From Urechis unicinctus (taxonomy: Eukaryota > Annelida > Polychaeta > Xenopneusta > Urechidae), in the NCBI GenBank assembly GCA_034190875.2, contig CM067344.1:26700422-26764421 (forward strand): DNA of 64,000 nucleotides. The letters are read 5' to 3'. Shown here one piece after another: positions 46,734-59,700 of the stretch. How positions within the stretch are numbered: position 1 is the stretch's first letter; the number at the start of each line of letters is the position of its first letter. Made by a program: the position numbers and the translations under genes. The notes under the pieces were generated by a model. The model ran no database searches and had not been told where the DNA came from. It saw only the letters and a program-made list of their open reading frames with translations.

Positions 46734-49700
46734 CTAGAGTTCTTCTCTGCTACTAAAGATGGCACCAACAAATTGGGAAAACACTTTGTTCATGTAGTTG
46801 TCATGTCGAGGCAAGAGTCCTTCCAGAAATCCAATATGTCCTCCATGGTGTGTCATAACTATGGCAACATTGTCGCTTTTGCTAGCTTCATCCAGGGGAA
46901 TGGCTGTAATACACACTACCGGTTTATTTACAATACCAGTTTTATTTACAATACACAGGTGATCATCTCATTTCTATTTACAATACGATACATATAGATT
47001 GCCTATCAAGACCTCATGTTAATCATGATCTGTCTGAGCTCTTGTTTGCTACAACAGTATATAAAACTGATAGCATGATTAAATATTACTCAGAGCATTA
47101 ATGAGAATCTCACATGCCTGAAAGGATCGGAACTGATTACTTCATGGAAACTTACCACGTTCGGGGGAGAACATGTCATCTGCGGCATTCAATGCCAGGT
47201 AAGGTATTTTGATATCATGGAGTTTCTTATAGAGACGAGCATCTTCGTAATACTCCTTGTAGGAGGGATAACCAAACACCTTGGACGTGAAGACATCATC
47301 AAACTCTCGTATCGTGCGACACTGTCAGAGCAGTTGAACAATAGATAACAGTAGAAAAAAGATGACATGCCTTACTGAGACAGAATTAACAAATTTTGTG
47401 AGGCATGATATGGATTTTGTTGGTGATATTGATATTTTTAGACCGTTTAAGCTAACAGTGAGCAAAACACCATGTTTATTGAAATGTCAATTCGCAAACC
47501 TTCAAAACCTCTTCCTCGTCAACCATTTCTGTGAACCAGTGAGCATTTCTGGAAGGAAATGAATCCGATAATAAACAACTCTATAAAAAAATAGGGGCAA
47601 AATTGCTTACTGCCCATCAGATAAACAAAACATTGTTACATCCAGTTATGTGTTAACCTGTGAGAAACCGTGGAGCATAAAATATGAAAAGCTCTTGTTG
47701 AGATGCTGTCATACAGTGAGTTAACACATGTGACAAAAGTTCTAATCCCATGATGTTTGTTTGATCAACACACACAATTGAGAATTTTAAAATGACCGAA
47801 AATAGTGGCTCAACCCACTTGTTGAAGACACTGACAAGTCCATTAGTGAGGGTCTTGTTGAAAATGAGACTGTTGATAGGTTCTTCCAGAGTTTTGGTCG
47901 ACTCCAAGACATCCCAGGCTGCTGATATGCTCATGGCTCCCACGAGTTGGCATTCATTCCCCATCATGGCTACATAGTTGCTGAGAATGAGACTGGAACA
48001 AAACAACAACAAAATCAAATTACATTTGATCCAAACCAGAGTGAGTTATGTTATGGTGTGGCAGGTTTGCAGTGTCAAATTCATAGCAAAGCAAGTTGAC
48101 TTCCCGGTCAATGTTTCAAAATAAGTCCAATGAGATTTAAAATAAAGATCGTTACAAAATACAAAAAAGAATTATTTGACTGCTTGAGAGCCTCCCCCAA
48201 TGTACTCCCATATCAAGTCCCTGTCACCCCCACACACACACAAACACACACATCACACTATCTAACTGCACTGTCACCAAACCATATCAAACAATTAACT
48301 AAATAGGATTCTATCATTTTGCATTAACCTCAATTTTGTTGACTGCATAAAACTATAATAATCTTTTCTTTATGACATATATTTTAAAAGAGAAAAATAG
48401 ATTGTCCTAATCAATCAGAACAGACCCGCCCAGTGATATTCCAGCGGCCATGACAGGAGCATCGGGGTAGAGTTTCTTCACATGGTCCACCACTTCTGAT
48501 AAGTCTTCAACATTTGTAGCACAATATGTTCTTGCAGTCTTCAACTCTGCTCCTCCAAAACCACGGTAGTTGAAAACTACAGCCCTGTATGGGAGAGTAA
48601 TGAATTATCAAATATTATAGATGTCTTTAGGATTGATATAATTAAAACCACATTGTTAGTCTTTCTTTATATGATGTAAAGAGCTTGAGTAAATTTTCTG
48701 AATTCAGGGCATCATAAGAGTTATTGCAATTATAACTACTAGTTTCAATGAATATCAATATTAGGAAGTAAATAAACTTTTCACTACATTTCATTGTCTG
48801 GTCACTTTCCTATAGCCTTGCCGAATCACTCAGCCTTGTCGGATCACTTACCTATAACATTGCCTGATCGCTTACCTACAGCCTTACCGGATCGCTTACC
48901 TATAGCATTGCCAGATCCTAGCCTGATTACCTATAACCTAGCCTGATTACCTATAACCTAGCCTGATTTCCTATAACCTAGCCTGATTACCTATATCCTA
49001 GCCTGATTACCTATATCCTAGCCTGATTTCCTATAACCTAGCCTGATTACCTATATCCTAGCCTGATGACCTATATCCTAGCCTGATAACCTATAACCTA
49101 GCCTGATTACCTATATCCTAGCCTGATTTCCTATATCCTAGCCTGATTACCTATATCCTAGCCTGATTACCCATAAACTAGCCTGATTACCTATATCCTA
49201 GCCTGATTACCTATAACCTAGCCTGATTACCTATAACCTAGCCTGATTTCCTATAACCTAGCCTGATTACCTATATCCTAGCCTGATTACCTATAACCTA
49301 GCCTGATTACCTATAACCTAGCCTGATTACCTATATCCTAGCCTGATTACCTATATCCTAGCCTGATTACCTATAACCTAGCCTGATTACCTATATCCTA
49401 GCCTGATTACCTATAACCTAGCCTGATTACCTATATCCTAGCCTAGCCTGATACCTACCTAGCCTGATACCTATATCCTAGCCTGATTACCTGATTACCT
49501 ATATCCTAGCCTGATTTCCTGATACCTAGCCTGATTACCTATATCCTAGCCTGATAACCTAGCCTGATTACCTATATCCTAGCCTGATTACCTATAACCT
49601 AGCCTGATTACCTATATCCTAGCCTGATACCTATATCCTAGCCTGATGATTACCTATATCCTAGCCTGATTACCTATATCCTAGCCTGATTACCTATAAC

Positions 49701-52700
49701 CTAGCCTGATTACCTATAACCTAGCCTGATTACCTATATCCTAGCCTGATTACCTATAACCTAGCCTGATTACCTATATCCTAGCCTGATTACCTATAAC
49801 CTAGCCTGATTACCTATATCCTAGCCTGATTACCTATAACCTAGCCTGATTACCTATAACCTAGCCTTATTACCTATAACCTAGCCTGATTACCTATAAC
49901 CTAGCCTATAACCTATAACCTAGCCTGATTACCTATATCCTAGCCTGATGACCTATATCCTAGACTGATTACCTATAACCTAGCCTGATTACCTATAACC
50001 TAGCCTGATTACCCTAGCCTGATTACCTATATCCTAGCCTGATTACCTATAACTAGCCTGATTACCTAGCCTGATTACCCTAGCCTGATTACCTATAACC
50101 TAGCCTGATTACCTATATCCTAGCCTGATTACCTATAACCTAGCCTGATTACCTTAAACCTAGCCTGATTACCTATAACCTAGCCTGATTTCCTATAACC
50201 TAGCCTGATTACCTATATCCTAGCCTGATTACCTATATCCTAGCCTGATTACCTATATTCTAGCCTGATTAACTATAACCTAGCCTGATTTCCTATAACC
50301 TAGCCTGATTACCTATATCCTAGCCTGATTACCTATAACCTAGCCTGATTACCTATAACCTAGCCTGATTACCTATAACCTAGCCTGATTACCTAGACTG
50401 ATTACCTAGCCCTATATTAGCCTATTACCTTATAACCTAGCCTGATTACCTATAACCTAGCCTGATTACCTATATCCTAGCCTGATTACCTATATCCTAG
50501 CCTGATTACCTATATTCTAGCCTGATTAGCCTGATTACCTAGCCTGATTACCTATATCCTAGCCTGATTACCTATAACCTAGCCTGATTACCTATAACCT
50601 AGCCTGATTACCTATATCCTAGCCTGATTACCTATATCTAGCCTGATTACCTATAACCTAGCCTGATTACCTATACCTATGATTACCTATATCTGATTAC
50701 CTATAACCTAGCCTGATTACCTATATCCTAGCCTGATTACCTATATCCTAGCCTGATTACCTATATACCTGATTATATATCCTAGCCTGATTACCTATAT
50801 CCTAGCCTGATTACCTATATCCTAGCCTGATTATAGCCTGATTACCTATAACCTAGCCTGATTACCTATATCTAGCCTGATTACCTATATCCTAGCCTAT
50901 TACCCTGATTTACCTATAACCTAGCCTGATTACCTATATCCTATATTACCTATAACCTAGCCTGATTACCTATATCCTAGCCTGATTACCTATATCCTAG
51001 CCTGATTACCTATACCTATAGCCTATATATTAGCCTGATTACCTAGCCTGATTACCTATATCCTAGCCTGATTACCTATATCCTAGCCTGATTACCTATA
51101 ACCTAGCCTGATTACCTATAACCTAGCCTGATTACCTATATCCTAGCCTGATTACCTATATCCTAGCCTGATTACCTATAACCTGATTACCTATATCCTA
51201 GCCTGAGCCTGAACCTAGCCTGATTACCTATATCCTAGCCTGATTTCCTATTACCTATAACCTAGCCTGATTATAACCTAGCCTGATTACCTAGCCTGAT
51301 ACCTATAACTAGCCTGATTACCTATAACCTAGCCTGATTACCCTATAACCCCTAGCCTGATACCTACCTAGCCTGATTACCTATAACCTAGCCTGATTAC
51401 CTATAACCTAGCCTGATTACCTATAACCTAGCCTGATTACCTATAACCTAGCCTGATTACCTATAACCTAGCCTGATTTCCTTTAACCTAGCCTGATTAC
51501 CTATAACCTAGCCTGATTACCTTTCAACCTTGCCTGATTTCCTTTAACCTAGCCTTGTTACCTATAACCTAGCCTGATGACCTATAACCTTGCCTGATCA
51601 CTTCCCTACAAATGTACTAACCTATAGCAACATCTGATTATCTACCTTAAGTTTCACCTGATCACTTACCTATAGCCTTGTCTGATCACCTGATGAACAC
51701 AGTGCACAGCATACGATTCCTCGCTGCTTCCTACAACACATGCAACCAACATCAACAAGGTTACAGTGACCTTACACAAAGACATGCTTCAGAACAAGAA
51801 AGGCTTGTGCTTTAAACATCACTGCAGACATCAAAAATAACGATTTTGATCAATTCTCTACTAGATATCATCAGGCCAAAACCCTCACAATATAGCCCAT
51901 CTGCACCCCATGCCCGTAAACAGCTAATGTAAATGTGCCACGCCCTAGTTTTAGGATCCACTAGGACAAGCTTTTCATAGTGGGTAGCACTCCTCAGTCA
52001 ACCATGCATTCCTGTCACCAACACATGATCCTCACTCACACCTGAATGTCACCCATATGACAATGTCACCCATACATGAATATCACCCACATATGAGCAT
52101 CTCCCATACACAGATGTCACCTATATGATCATCACCCATATTTAAACATTACCCATGCATTAATTCCACCTATACATTACATCACTCATACATCACTCAC
52201 CAGTCAAACCAGGCAGCAGGACAACGGTGGGGCGTTCTTGTTTCGAAATTGGGGAATTAACATCATTGTCCATCCAATCCAAGGCAACGTGACCTCCATC
52301 AAGAGTACACATAAACTCCCTGAACATAATATTCGCCCAAGTCAATCCCCTTGATCAGAACATACAATATTTTTTTTGATGTATAGGTCACAAACTTTTG
52401 CACGAAAATTCCAATCTCCCACCAAAATGGTTGTGGGGAGGGGGAGGGGGAGTATACGACATGTACAAGAGTGTGACTTATCCCGAAGTAATTCTGATTC
52501 ACATATGTAAGTATCTCCATTGTGGAATCATAATTAGTGCTACAGAACTGCTGTTTCTTCAACCAAATATCATGTTTGTAAAATGACTAAATCACCTTCA
52601 AAGTTGATTAGCCTTTCTGACAAAGCAATGGTTTCAAATACAATTACACTGAAAATGGCTAGTTCGAGAAAAAAAGCAAAGATCATAGACAAAAGTAGTG

Positions 52701-53336
52701 GTATGCAAGGTCTGATAAATAATCCAGCATTAATGCCCATCGGTCAAATCCACAAATTCTGTTCCAAGATGCATCTGAGAAACAACTCACTTTCTGTATG
52801 GTAATGTGGGAGCTGTCTGTAATAAAGCTCGCACTATAGTTTGGAATCTGCCCTCAAAGCACCAAAAGGTTGGCCAAAATTTACGGTTGATAACTGGGCA
52901 ATGAGTCAGAAGGAATTTCTTCAGTCTGGGGTTGCATGCTACAACAGGACGCTGACACACCAAAACAAAGGTTGAGATTTGAAGAACATTGCAAATACAA
53001 CACCACCTCCATACTTCTTCATTGGACCACACACATAAGTGCAGCCATTCTGACGAAATAGTAAATATCAACACTCATAATTCATTGATAACCTAAACAG
53101 GCTTGGATTCAGAATATTGAATTTCCAGTAAACTGGTAAATATTGCAAAATGATGGCTTTGTTCAGTTTCTGATACTTATTAACTACATTACAAAAACAC
53201 TACCTTAAATATATTGAGTTGTATCACATCCTACCTTAACAACATACACGGAGTACCAACATATATATCCCAAAAATAAGCCGCAAGCAACAGAACCAGT
53301 GGGGTATTGCCGGGCGAGATCCAAATGATCGAACAT
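46734..53336 (-). CDS. ABHD1/ABHD3-like alpha/beta-hydrolase
   Basis: Nine exons on the minus strand: 53,235-53,336, 52,791-52,951, 52,201-52,319, 51,670-51,730, 48,426-48,584, 47,819-47,992, 47,500-47,548, 47,156-47,321, 46,734-46,903. The sum is 1,161 nt with every junction in phase: 386 residues, the usual ABHD3 length. Residues 1-34 hold one membrane anchor (ACGLFLGYICWYSVYVV). Then RLKKFLLTHCP and YPxxWC-like FWPTFWC, DGGHVALDW, VVLLPGLTG, the fold's NYRGFGG, the nucleophile motif GISLGG (Ser), LNAADDMFSP (Asp) and THHGGHIGFLEG (His): a complete catalytic triad. ABHD3 is a membrane-bound phospholipase for medium-chain and oxidised phosphatidylcholine; ABHD1 is its close relative, and I cannot choose between them. 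The intron between exons 4 and 5 contains the large minisatellite. Head to head with the TMEM201-like gene. Confidence 0.95.
48800..51680. repeat. Minisatellite of about 130 units built from the exon-4 5' splice site
   Basis: Main unit on the plus strand: cctgattacctatatcctag (20 bp, variant 'cctgattacctataacctag'), from about 48,905 to 51,600, with partial and fused units. On the gene's strand this is ctaggatatag/gtaatcagg. The exon-4 end of the ABHD-like gene is caaggctatag/gtaagtgatcagg (51,656-51,680). Units at both edges of the array (48,810-48,905 and 51,590-51,680) are longer (about 24 bp) and still close to that junction ('gatcacttacctatagcctt', 'gatcgcttacctatagcatt'). Confidence 0.95.
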
Positions 53337-53740
53337 GGTTTTACTTTTAAAAGTGTTACACTAGCTTCTTTTGCACACAGCTTAAAACCTTTCCTTAGTC
53401 ACGTTAATGTGGTGATGATAACGAACTCGCCCCTGATGTGTTGATAATCTGATGTCACCTTAGCGCGGATGTGAGAGATTGAAAGTAGTAAATGGCGCGG
53501 ACGCTGTCAGAGGCGAAGTTTCATTGCCTAATGCATCAGCTGCTGATATCTATGGTGTTCCATTTAATGAACCCTCGTCCAACATAACGTCACTTTCAAC
53601 ACTGCACCCCACAGAGGTTATAAGATCAGTGTCTATTTCATCTTCATTTGATTTTTTTCATCATAACGTCATTTTACACATCATCGTATGGATATTTTCT
53701 TGACGACAGCTACAACCAATTTTTCATTATTTATTTCAAC
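53337..53740. promoter_or_regulatory. Bidirectional promoter region between the ABHD-like and TMEM201-like genes
   Basis: The two start codons are divergent and 404 bp apart, so the genes must share this promoter region or have overlapping promoters. No TATA box is evident. 53,470-53,520 ('gagattgaaagtagtaaatg', 'gcggacgctgtcagaggcg') has a diverged second copy in the TMEM201 gene at about 57,220-57,262. Transcription starts cannot be placed. Confidence 0.6.
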
Positions 53741-56700
53741 ATGATTTACAATTGGCAGTCTTGTCTCTTTGGTGCAACATTCCTCATATTTTTCTTCCTC
53801 ATTGCATTCGCCCTTTTCAAATTTATTAGGTATGTCAGGTCAGAATTGTGTAGTATATTTTCCGTCTGTTTTTCGTCGGAGAGCGATGTTATGGTGATTT
53901 CTTTATTGATGCGTCGTTCCTTAACCAGTGTTAACTAGCCCAAAAGACCAACGTCAGGTTCTATTTATCACCTTGTCGGTCCAACAGTTTTAGCTAAATT
54001 TTTTGGTCGATGCATTCGATCAACCCAGAACTCACTACTTTTTTCACGAAATATGCATGTTCTGACGAGTTTCGGGCGATCAGTGTCGAAAGTTATTATC
54101 TAATTCGGTTCGAGATAATGTTTCATATTCCTATCGTCTGCGGAAAACTATATTTTCGATAACTTTCCAAGTTTACCGGTGATATTTTCTTCCTAAATAC
54201 AAGCGCGGTGGACGATATCCCAGACAGCCCCAGAAACTTCCGATGTAATAAATAAGGCGGTGAGAACATAGGCAAAAACTATAGCTGATAATTCCTGTTG
54301 CCTTTTCCCCAGGTTTGAGTTGCTTTCTTCGTGATTCGGTGTGATATTTGTGCGACAGTTAATGTTAGTGGCCTTTTCTACATGTTAGACAAGGTCATTT
54401 TAGCTTTTAGCTTCGTGCCACAAATAGTCCCTGTGAACCCGCGTCTTGCGAGTAGTCTCGCCAATGTTCCAATTGGTGTATGCTCCCGCTGGTCAGTTTC
54501 CGCCGCCATGTTGCCAAGTCGGGCTCAGATATTACCGTTTGGTGTGTTTTAGGCCTAAATACTTATTCACAGGATACTGTTGTTGCTGAAATTCAGCTTC
54601 TGGTCCTATAAATGTTTGGTGAGTTGATTTTATTAGCTAAAACTAGGTAAAGCAGCGGAACTCTTGACTTATGCCGGGAATATGCCTTGGACGACAGAAC
54701 TAAGAGGGAGTGCATGCATAACTCCCGTACTTAGTTCAAAAGAGCTATCCTTAACAGCTTTAACAAGTAGCTCTTTTGAACCAAGTGGAGCTTGCGCTCC
54801 CTCTTGGTTCTCGAAGTGGACATTTCCTATGTAGAAAATGCGATAATAAGAACTTACCTTCACGATGTCAACTTGATTTAACAAGTCCAATTTAATAAAC
54901 AATCAGTATTATGCATTGCATTAGAGTCTCAGGTATCGCAGCAACTTGTAAATATGCATAATCGCCTTAAATGTGCGAGGCGATTAACTTTTCCGACTAA
55001 ATTCCAATATGGCGGCGAGATTGCGAAACGTAAGTCAGATGGAAACGGACTTTTTATGATGATGAATAAAGGAGAGGAAAAGGCAACTGGGTCGGAAAGT
55101 TATAAGGTATAAATCTAGTATAAACTGACTTACCTGTGAAATGTATTATCAAGCAGATGATGGTATGATAAAAACTCCACGCGGTCGTTTGCGACAACGT
55201 CATGCAAGAGACCGTTTGTTGACAACCACCAGAATTTGGAGTGGAATTTCGCCGAAAAGTTAGAAATTAATCGAATATCAAGTGTTCTCCCGGATATTGG
55301 TTAAAAAAAAAACCCATAGCAATTAAATTCAGTCAATACTGTCACTGTTGGTGGCTTTAAATTCTTCTCGGTACGTATTTTTAACTTGATAGATTAAGCA
55401 TGTTTGTCAATCTACCGATAAACTGAGGGTTTTCCTGTTAGACCAACAAGGGAGTACCCGATTGACTGTTGGTCTGTTGGGCTATTAATATATTTTCCGT
55501 CCGTTTTTCGTCGGAGAACGATGTTATGGTGATTTCCTTATATTGATGCAGCGTTCCTTAACAGCTTAAACAAGGTATCGCACGACTGCTCTGGGGAAAG
55601 TTATAGATCCGTGGGCTGTTCATAACTGGTCACTGCCTAGTCTTTGAAGCAGAGTCATGAAATTTATTGTTATTTCAATAAAATTTGACTCCCAAATACT
55701 CTCATTTTCATCGGCCTATGTCTTGGCAAAATACTCTGGTGGCATCACTAGAAACTCATGCCCAACTTATAGTGCGCCAAAAATTGTGATCAGACTAAAT
55801 GCATTTTTTGGGGACAAGTACAGAACTGTTGAGGCCCAAAGGATGGTTTTGTTGCCAAAACCTCATTAATAAACTTATAATTTGTTTTATATATATACAG
55901 AGGTTAAAACTATTATTTGCTCATATTGAGAATTGCACAATTAGGTACTATGTGTTAAAACAAAGAAAGATTATGTTGAACAATCATTTCCCTGAATAGC
56001 ATTACTTCACAGAGCATGAAATTAAGAAAATTTGCCACCGGCCATCCGATTTCGACCCGCCATTGACGGTCGGGCGGGCGTTAGTTTTGAGCCCTGCCTC
56101 ATGAATAATTTGATTATAGGTAATCTATCTTTTTTGTTACAGACCCTGGTTTCCTGTACAAGTTGAATGTTGGTTCTGTCAGCATGTAACAAAGATACCA
56201 TATAACTACTACAACAGATGGGACTGTCCACAATGTGACCAGTACAATGGGTTTGATCAGGTTGGTCAGGATTTCTGATCTAATACATCATAAATCATCC
56301 TAGGCCCTTTTTTTCTGATCCATGTTCCATTTCAACTCACTGTTTCTATTTTGATCACCCAGCTAGTTGTTTTCTTCAACAGGATGGAGACTACAACAAA
56401 CCAATATCAGCTCAACGCAATATTGACCTCAATCCATCTCCTAATACTTCAGAGCGTTGCAAGGATTCTTATAATTCTGGATCTGACCTTTTGTGCCAAA
56501 CATGTGAACGGAACCAAGTGCTGAAGATAAGGAACCTAGCTCATTTTGTGCCATATTCTGAGGTATGCAGGCATGTAATAACATATTATCATGTCTGTTG
56601 TCCTTACCAAGTGATTTTTGCGGTACATATCTATAGCACACTTAGAGACTCAATTGGTCTGATTGAAACTAGTACAGTTGAGTATCCCTTAACCGGAATG

Positions 56701-59700
56701 CCCGGGGACGAGCGAGATGTTGATTCTTGAATTTTCCCTATTTCGGAATGCCTTTCTACACGTCCATTATCATGCATTGCAGAATTTTGGAGAAGTACAA
56801 CTGTGTGTAAATCATAATGTTGCGGTTTTTCCCAACAAAAACTGCCTTGTCCACTTCCTTATCATTGTAAATATCGATAGAAATTGGAACATTACCATTA
56901 AAAAAAAGTCGCAAGCGTACCTCAATGTTATTTCAGGGTGGGGAATGTAACGAAACAATTGTGTGGGAATTAAAATCTCATTTAGACCCTATTTCGTCAT
57001 TGCGGCATACATGCTTGGACACAGGCTAAAGAGGATGTCAGCTGAAAATACGAGCTGAAATCCCGTCACTCTTTTCTAAATGTACGATGTGAGGTATATA
57101 ACAGTTCAACTGAACACAACTGATGCTTATGCTAACTCGTTTATCATGGTCGTATTATAGGCTAGGCTAGGCACTCTCCCCAGGTCTTTTGATGATTTGA
57201 TGCCTCAGTGGGCATATAAGAGATCGAAAGTTGTAAACAGTGTGGACACTGTCAGAGGCAGTTGCCTAGGTAGCTTTGCTGCTTGAAATGGAGGCGCACG
57301 GTTTCAGCGTTCATGCAAATTCAAGAGACATTGTCGGCTGAGACTTATTTAAGCACCTTGATTACGGCCCCACCACAAACCTCTTGCCGCCGAAGTCAGA
57401 CCAGTGTCTGTTGTTTATTGGACGTGTGTATGCTGGCACATCACATGAAATTTTTTCCACTGGAAAATTTTCCCTGTTGCGTCATACTGGTGCTCACCAA
57501 AAAATTCCGGATTTCAGAGGTTTCCGGATTTCAGATTTTGGATAAGGGATACTCAAATGTAATACAGTTGAAACGAAACATACCGCAGTGCACATTCTCA
57601 GTGAGGTTAACTCATTTATAACACATGAATCATACTGTTTATGCAGGCTAACTTTGAACATGAGGTGGAGACATACAAGGCTAACCTTGAGGAAGTGTAC
57701 AAACTGTGTTATGGCTGTGAACTACGGGTACAACGTCACCTGGATGAGCAGGACCGACTACTGGCAAAGAAACTGGAACAAGTCATACGACAATCTCCTC
57801 CTCGGAGCAATAACCATGAGAGGGTGGTGGCAAATGACTGCCAGGTGGGTGTTTACTGTGACTGTATGATTGTCAGGCCAATGTTAACTTACAGAGAGTT
57901 ATGATAAATGACTGCATGGTGAGTGCTTACAATGAGTCAGTGGTGCAAAAAAAAACACAGCCAGGTGTGTGTTAACTTCTAGACAGTGATGCAAAATGAT
58001 TGGCGAGTTCTAACTACAAGAGCGAGATGCCCAATGAAGATGGGACCTCACTTATCTTTGATTAGTTAATTGAGTGATATTGTTGGAGATATTACAAGCT
58101 GAGAATGTTGTTGTGTTTCTCTTGTGATCTATTATATTATATCATATCATGTCATTTTTTAGCAGATGGAGCTTTCTGTTGTATGATTTCAAACAATAAT
58201 AATAGCACTGCTAGTTGATGTTTCAGCAACATGCAATTTGTCGGCACTCAACTCCTTGGCATATCTACTTGCTGCACCTTAGTTCACTGCTTGCCTCCGT
58301 AACCCTGGTGTCTGGCAGCGCTGTACACTTTGTAAAGCACAGCCAGATGCACATTGACTTCAGTGCCTATCTGGGTGACTATGGAGTCTGGTACATAGAG
58401 GGTGTCTATAGTAATGCAATACCTACCATCCTGATTGGCCTGCTTACAAAAACAGCAGCATCTACAGCCCTCTTCCTCTGCAAGGACTACAGGTCATAGT
58501 TGACAAATTTGCTCCCTTGTGTCTCACAAAATCCCTCTTTCGGTTGTCATTTCTTGTAGCTGTACTGAATATGTTCTAGAGTGCTCATTAGAAACAACAG
58601 CAATGGCATTTTCATTGCCATATTTTTTGTGCTCAAGAGAATCTATCTGGTGGAATTAACTTGATGTGGTTTAAATTAAATACCAGTATACGAAAAAATA
58701 TTTACTTAAATTTGATTTACTCTGCTGGCAGTTTAAACCATCCGTGTAAGCTTCCTGAATCTCATCATTAGTTTGCCTTCCGTTGCAGTGTGACGTGGAG
58801 TGATATGGTATCGCTGATCACATGGCTTGGCTGTCTCCTGGCATTTTCCGACAAAGTACAGCGAATGCCCCCGAGCGACCAGTTCTTCCTACAAACATGG
58901 ATCGCTTTCCTCACCACTGTCTTGCAGCTCTATGTGACGGTGGTGTACCGCCAAGCACCTCCCAGAAAAAGACAGTTTGTTAGGTTAGAAGCAATGTGAA
59001 GATTCCCTCTTTAGAAGTTACTGCCAATGTTTTAAACACATTTGATATAGTTTGTAGTTAGTATTGCATATTTTTACTTGAGCTTTACTTGTAACTTACC
59101 TACAAAGTTTAAACTATTCTTCTGTGAATCATCAGATTTGCAGATGTATCCTTAGGTGAAATAAACACTTAAGAAGCTAATGATCAATATAACTTTATTA
59201 AAACAGTTTATAAACTGACATCTAAAGTTGCCCTTAAATGTGATTGTTACAGGAAAACTTTGCATCGTAGAAATTTGTCTTCGGCCAGTCAGGATTCCCC
59301 CCCGGCTGGTGTGCGTTACTCTATCACACCAGAGGATCGACAACCTAGCTCTTCTTCCTCTACAGATCCCAAACATGGTCACCCTGACCACACATTCAGC
59401 AGATTTGGTGGCTTGAGTATAGGGCAAAGATATGCCGCTGCTGATGACATGACAGGTGTACAATTACTGCCTATATAACTGGCAACTGTGATGCTATTAC
59501 CCTCTCACCATTGTTCAAGCTCTACTCTAATTTTTATAACTGTTGTCTCCTGCCTTTTTCCCTTACAATTGGTATCTTTTTTGGTGACATGAACTAGTCA
59601 ACTTGTAATCTAGAAGAAATCTTCCTGTGACTGCTGACAGGAGGTGTTTTTGGCCAGTACCAGCCAGTGCATGCTCATCAGGGAAGAAACCAGGCGGAGC

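Noticed and set aside
47362..47562. Plus-strand 66-residue frame
   Set aside because: Overlaps exon 47,500-47,548 of the ABHD-like gene in antisense and has no motif.
48900..51600. CRISPR-like array
   Set aside because: The 20-bp units are directly abutting with no unique spacers, and the DNA is from an animal; it is a minisatellite.
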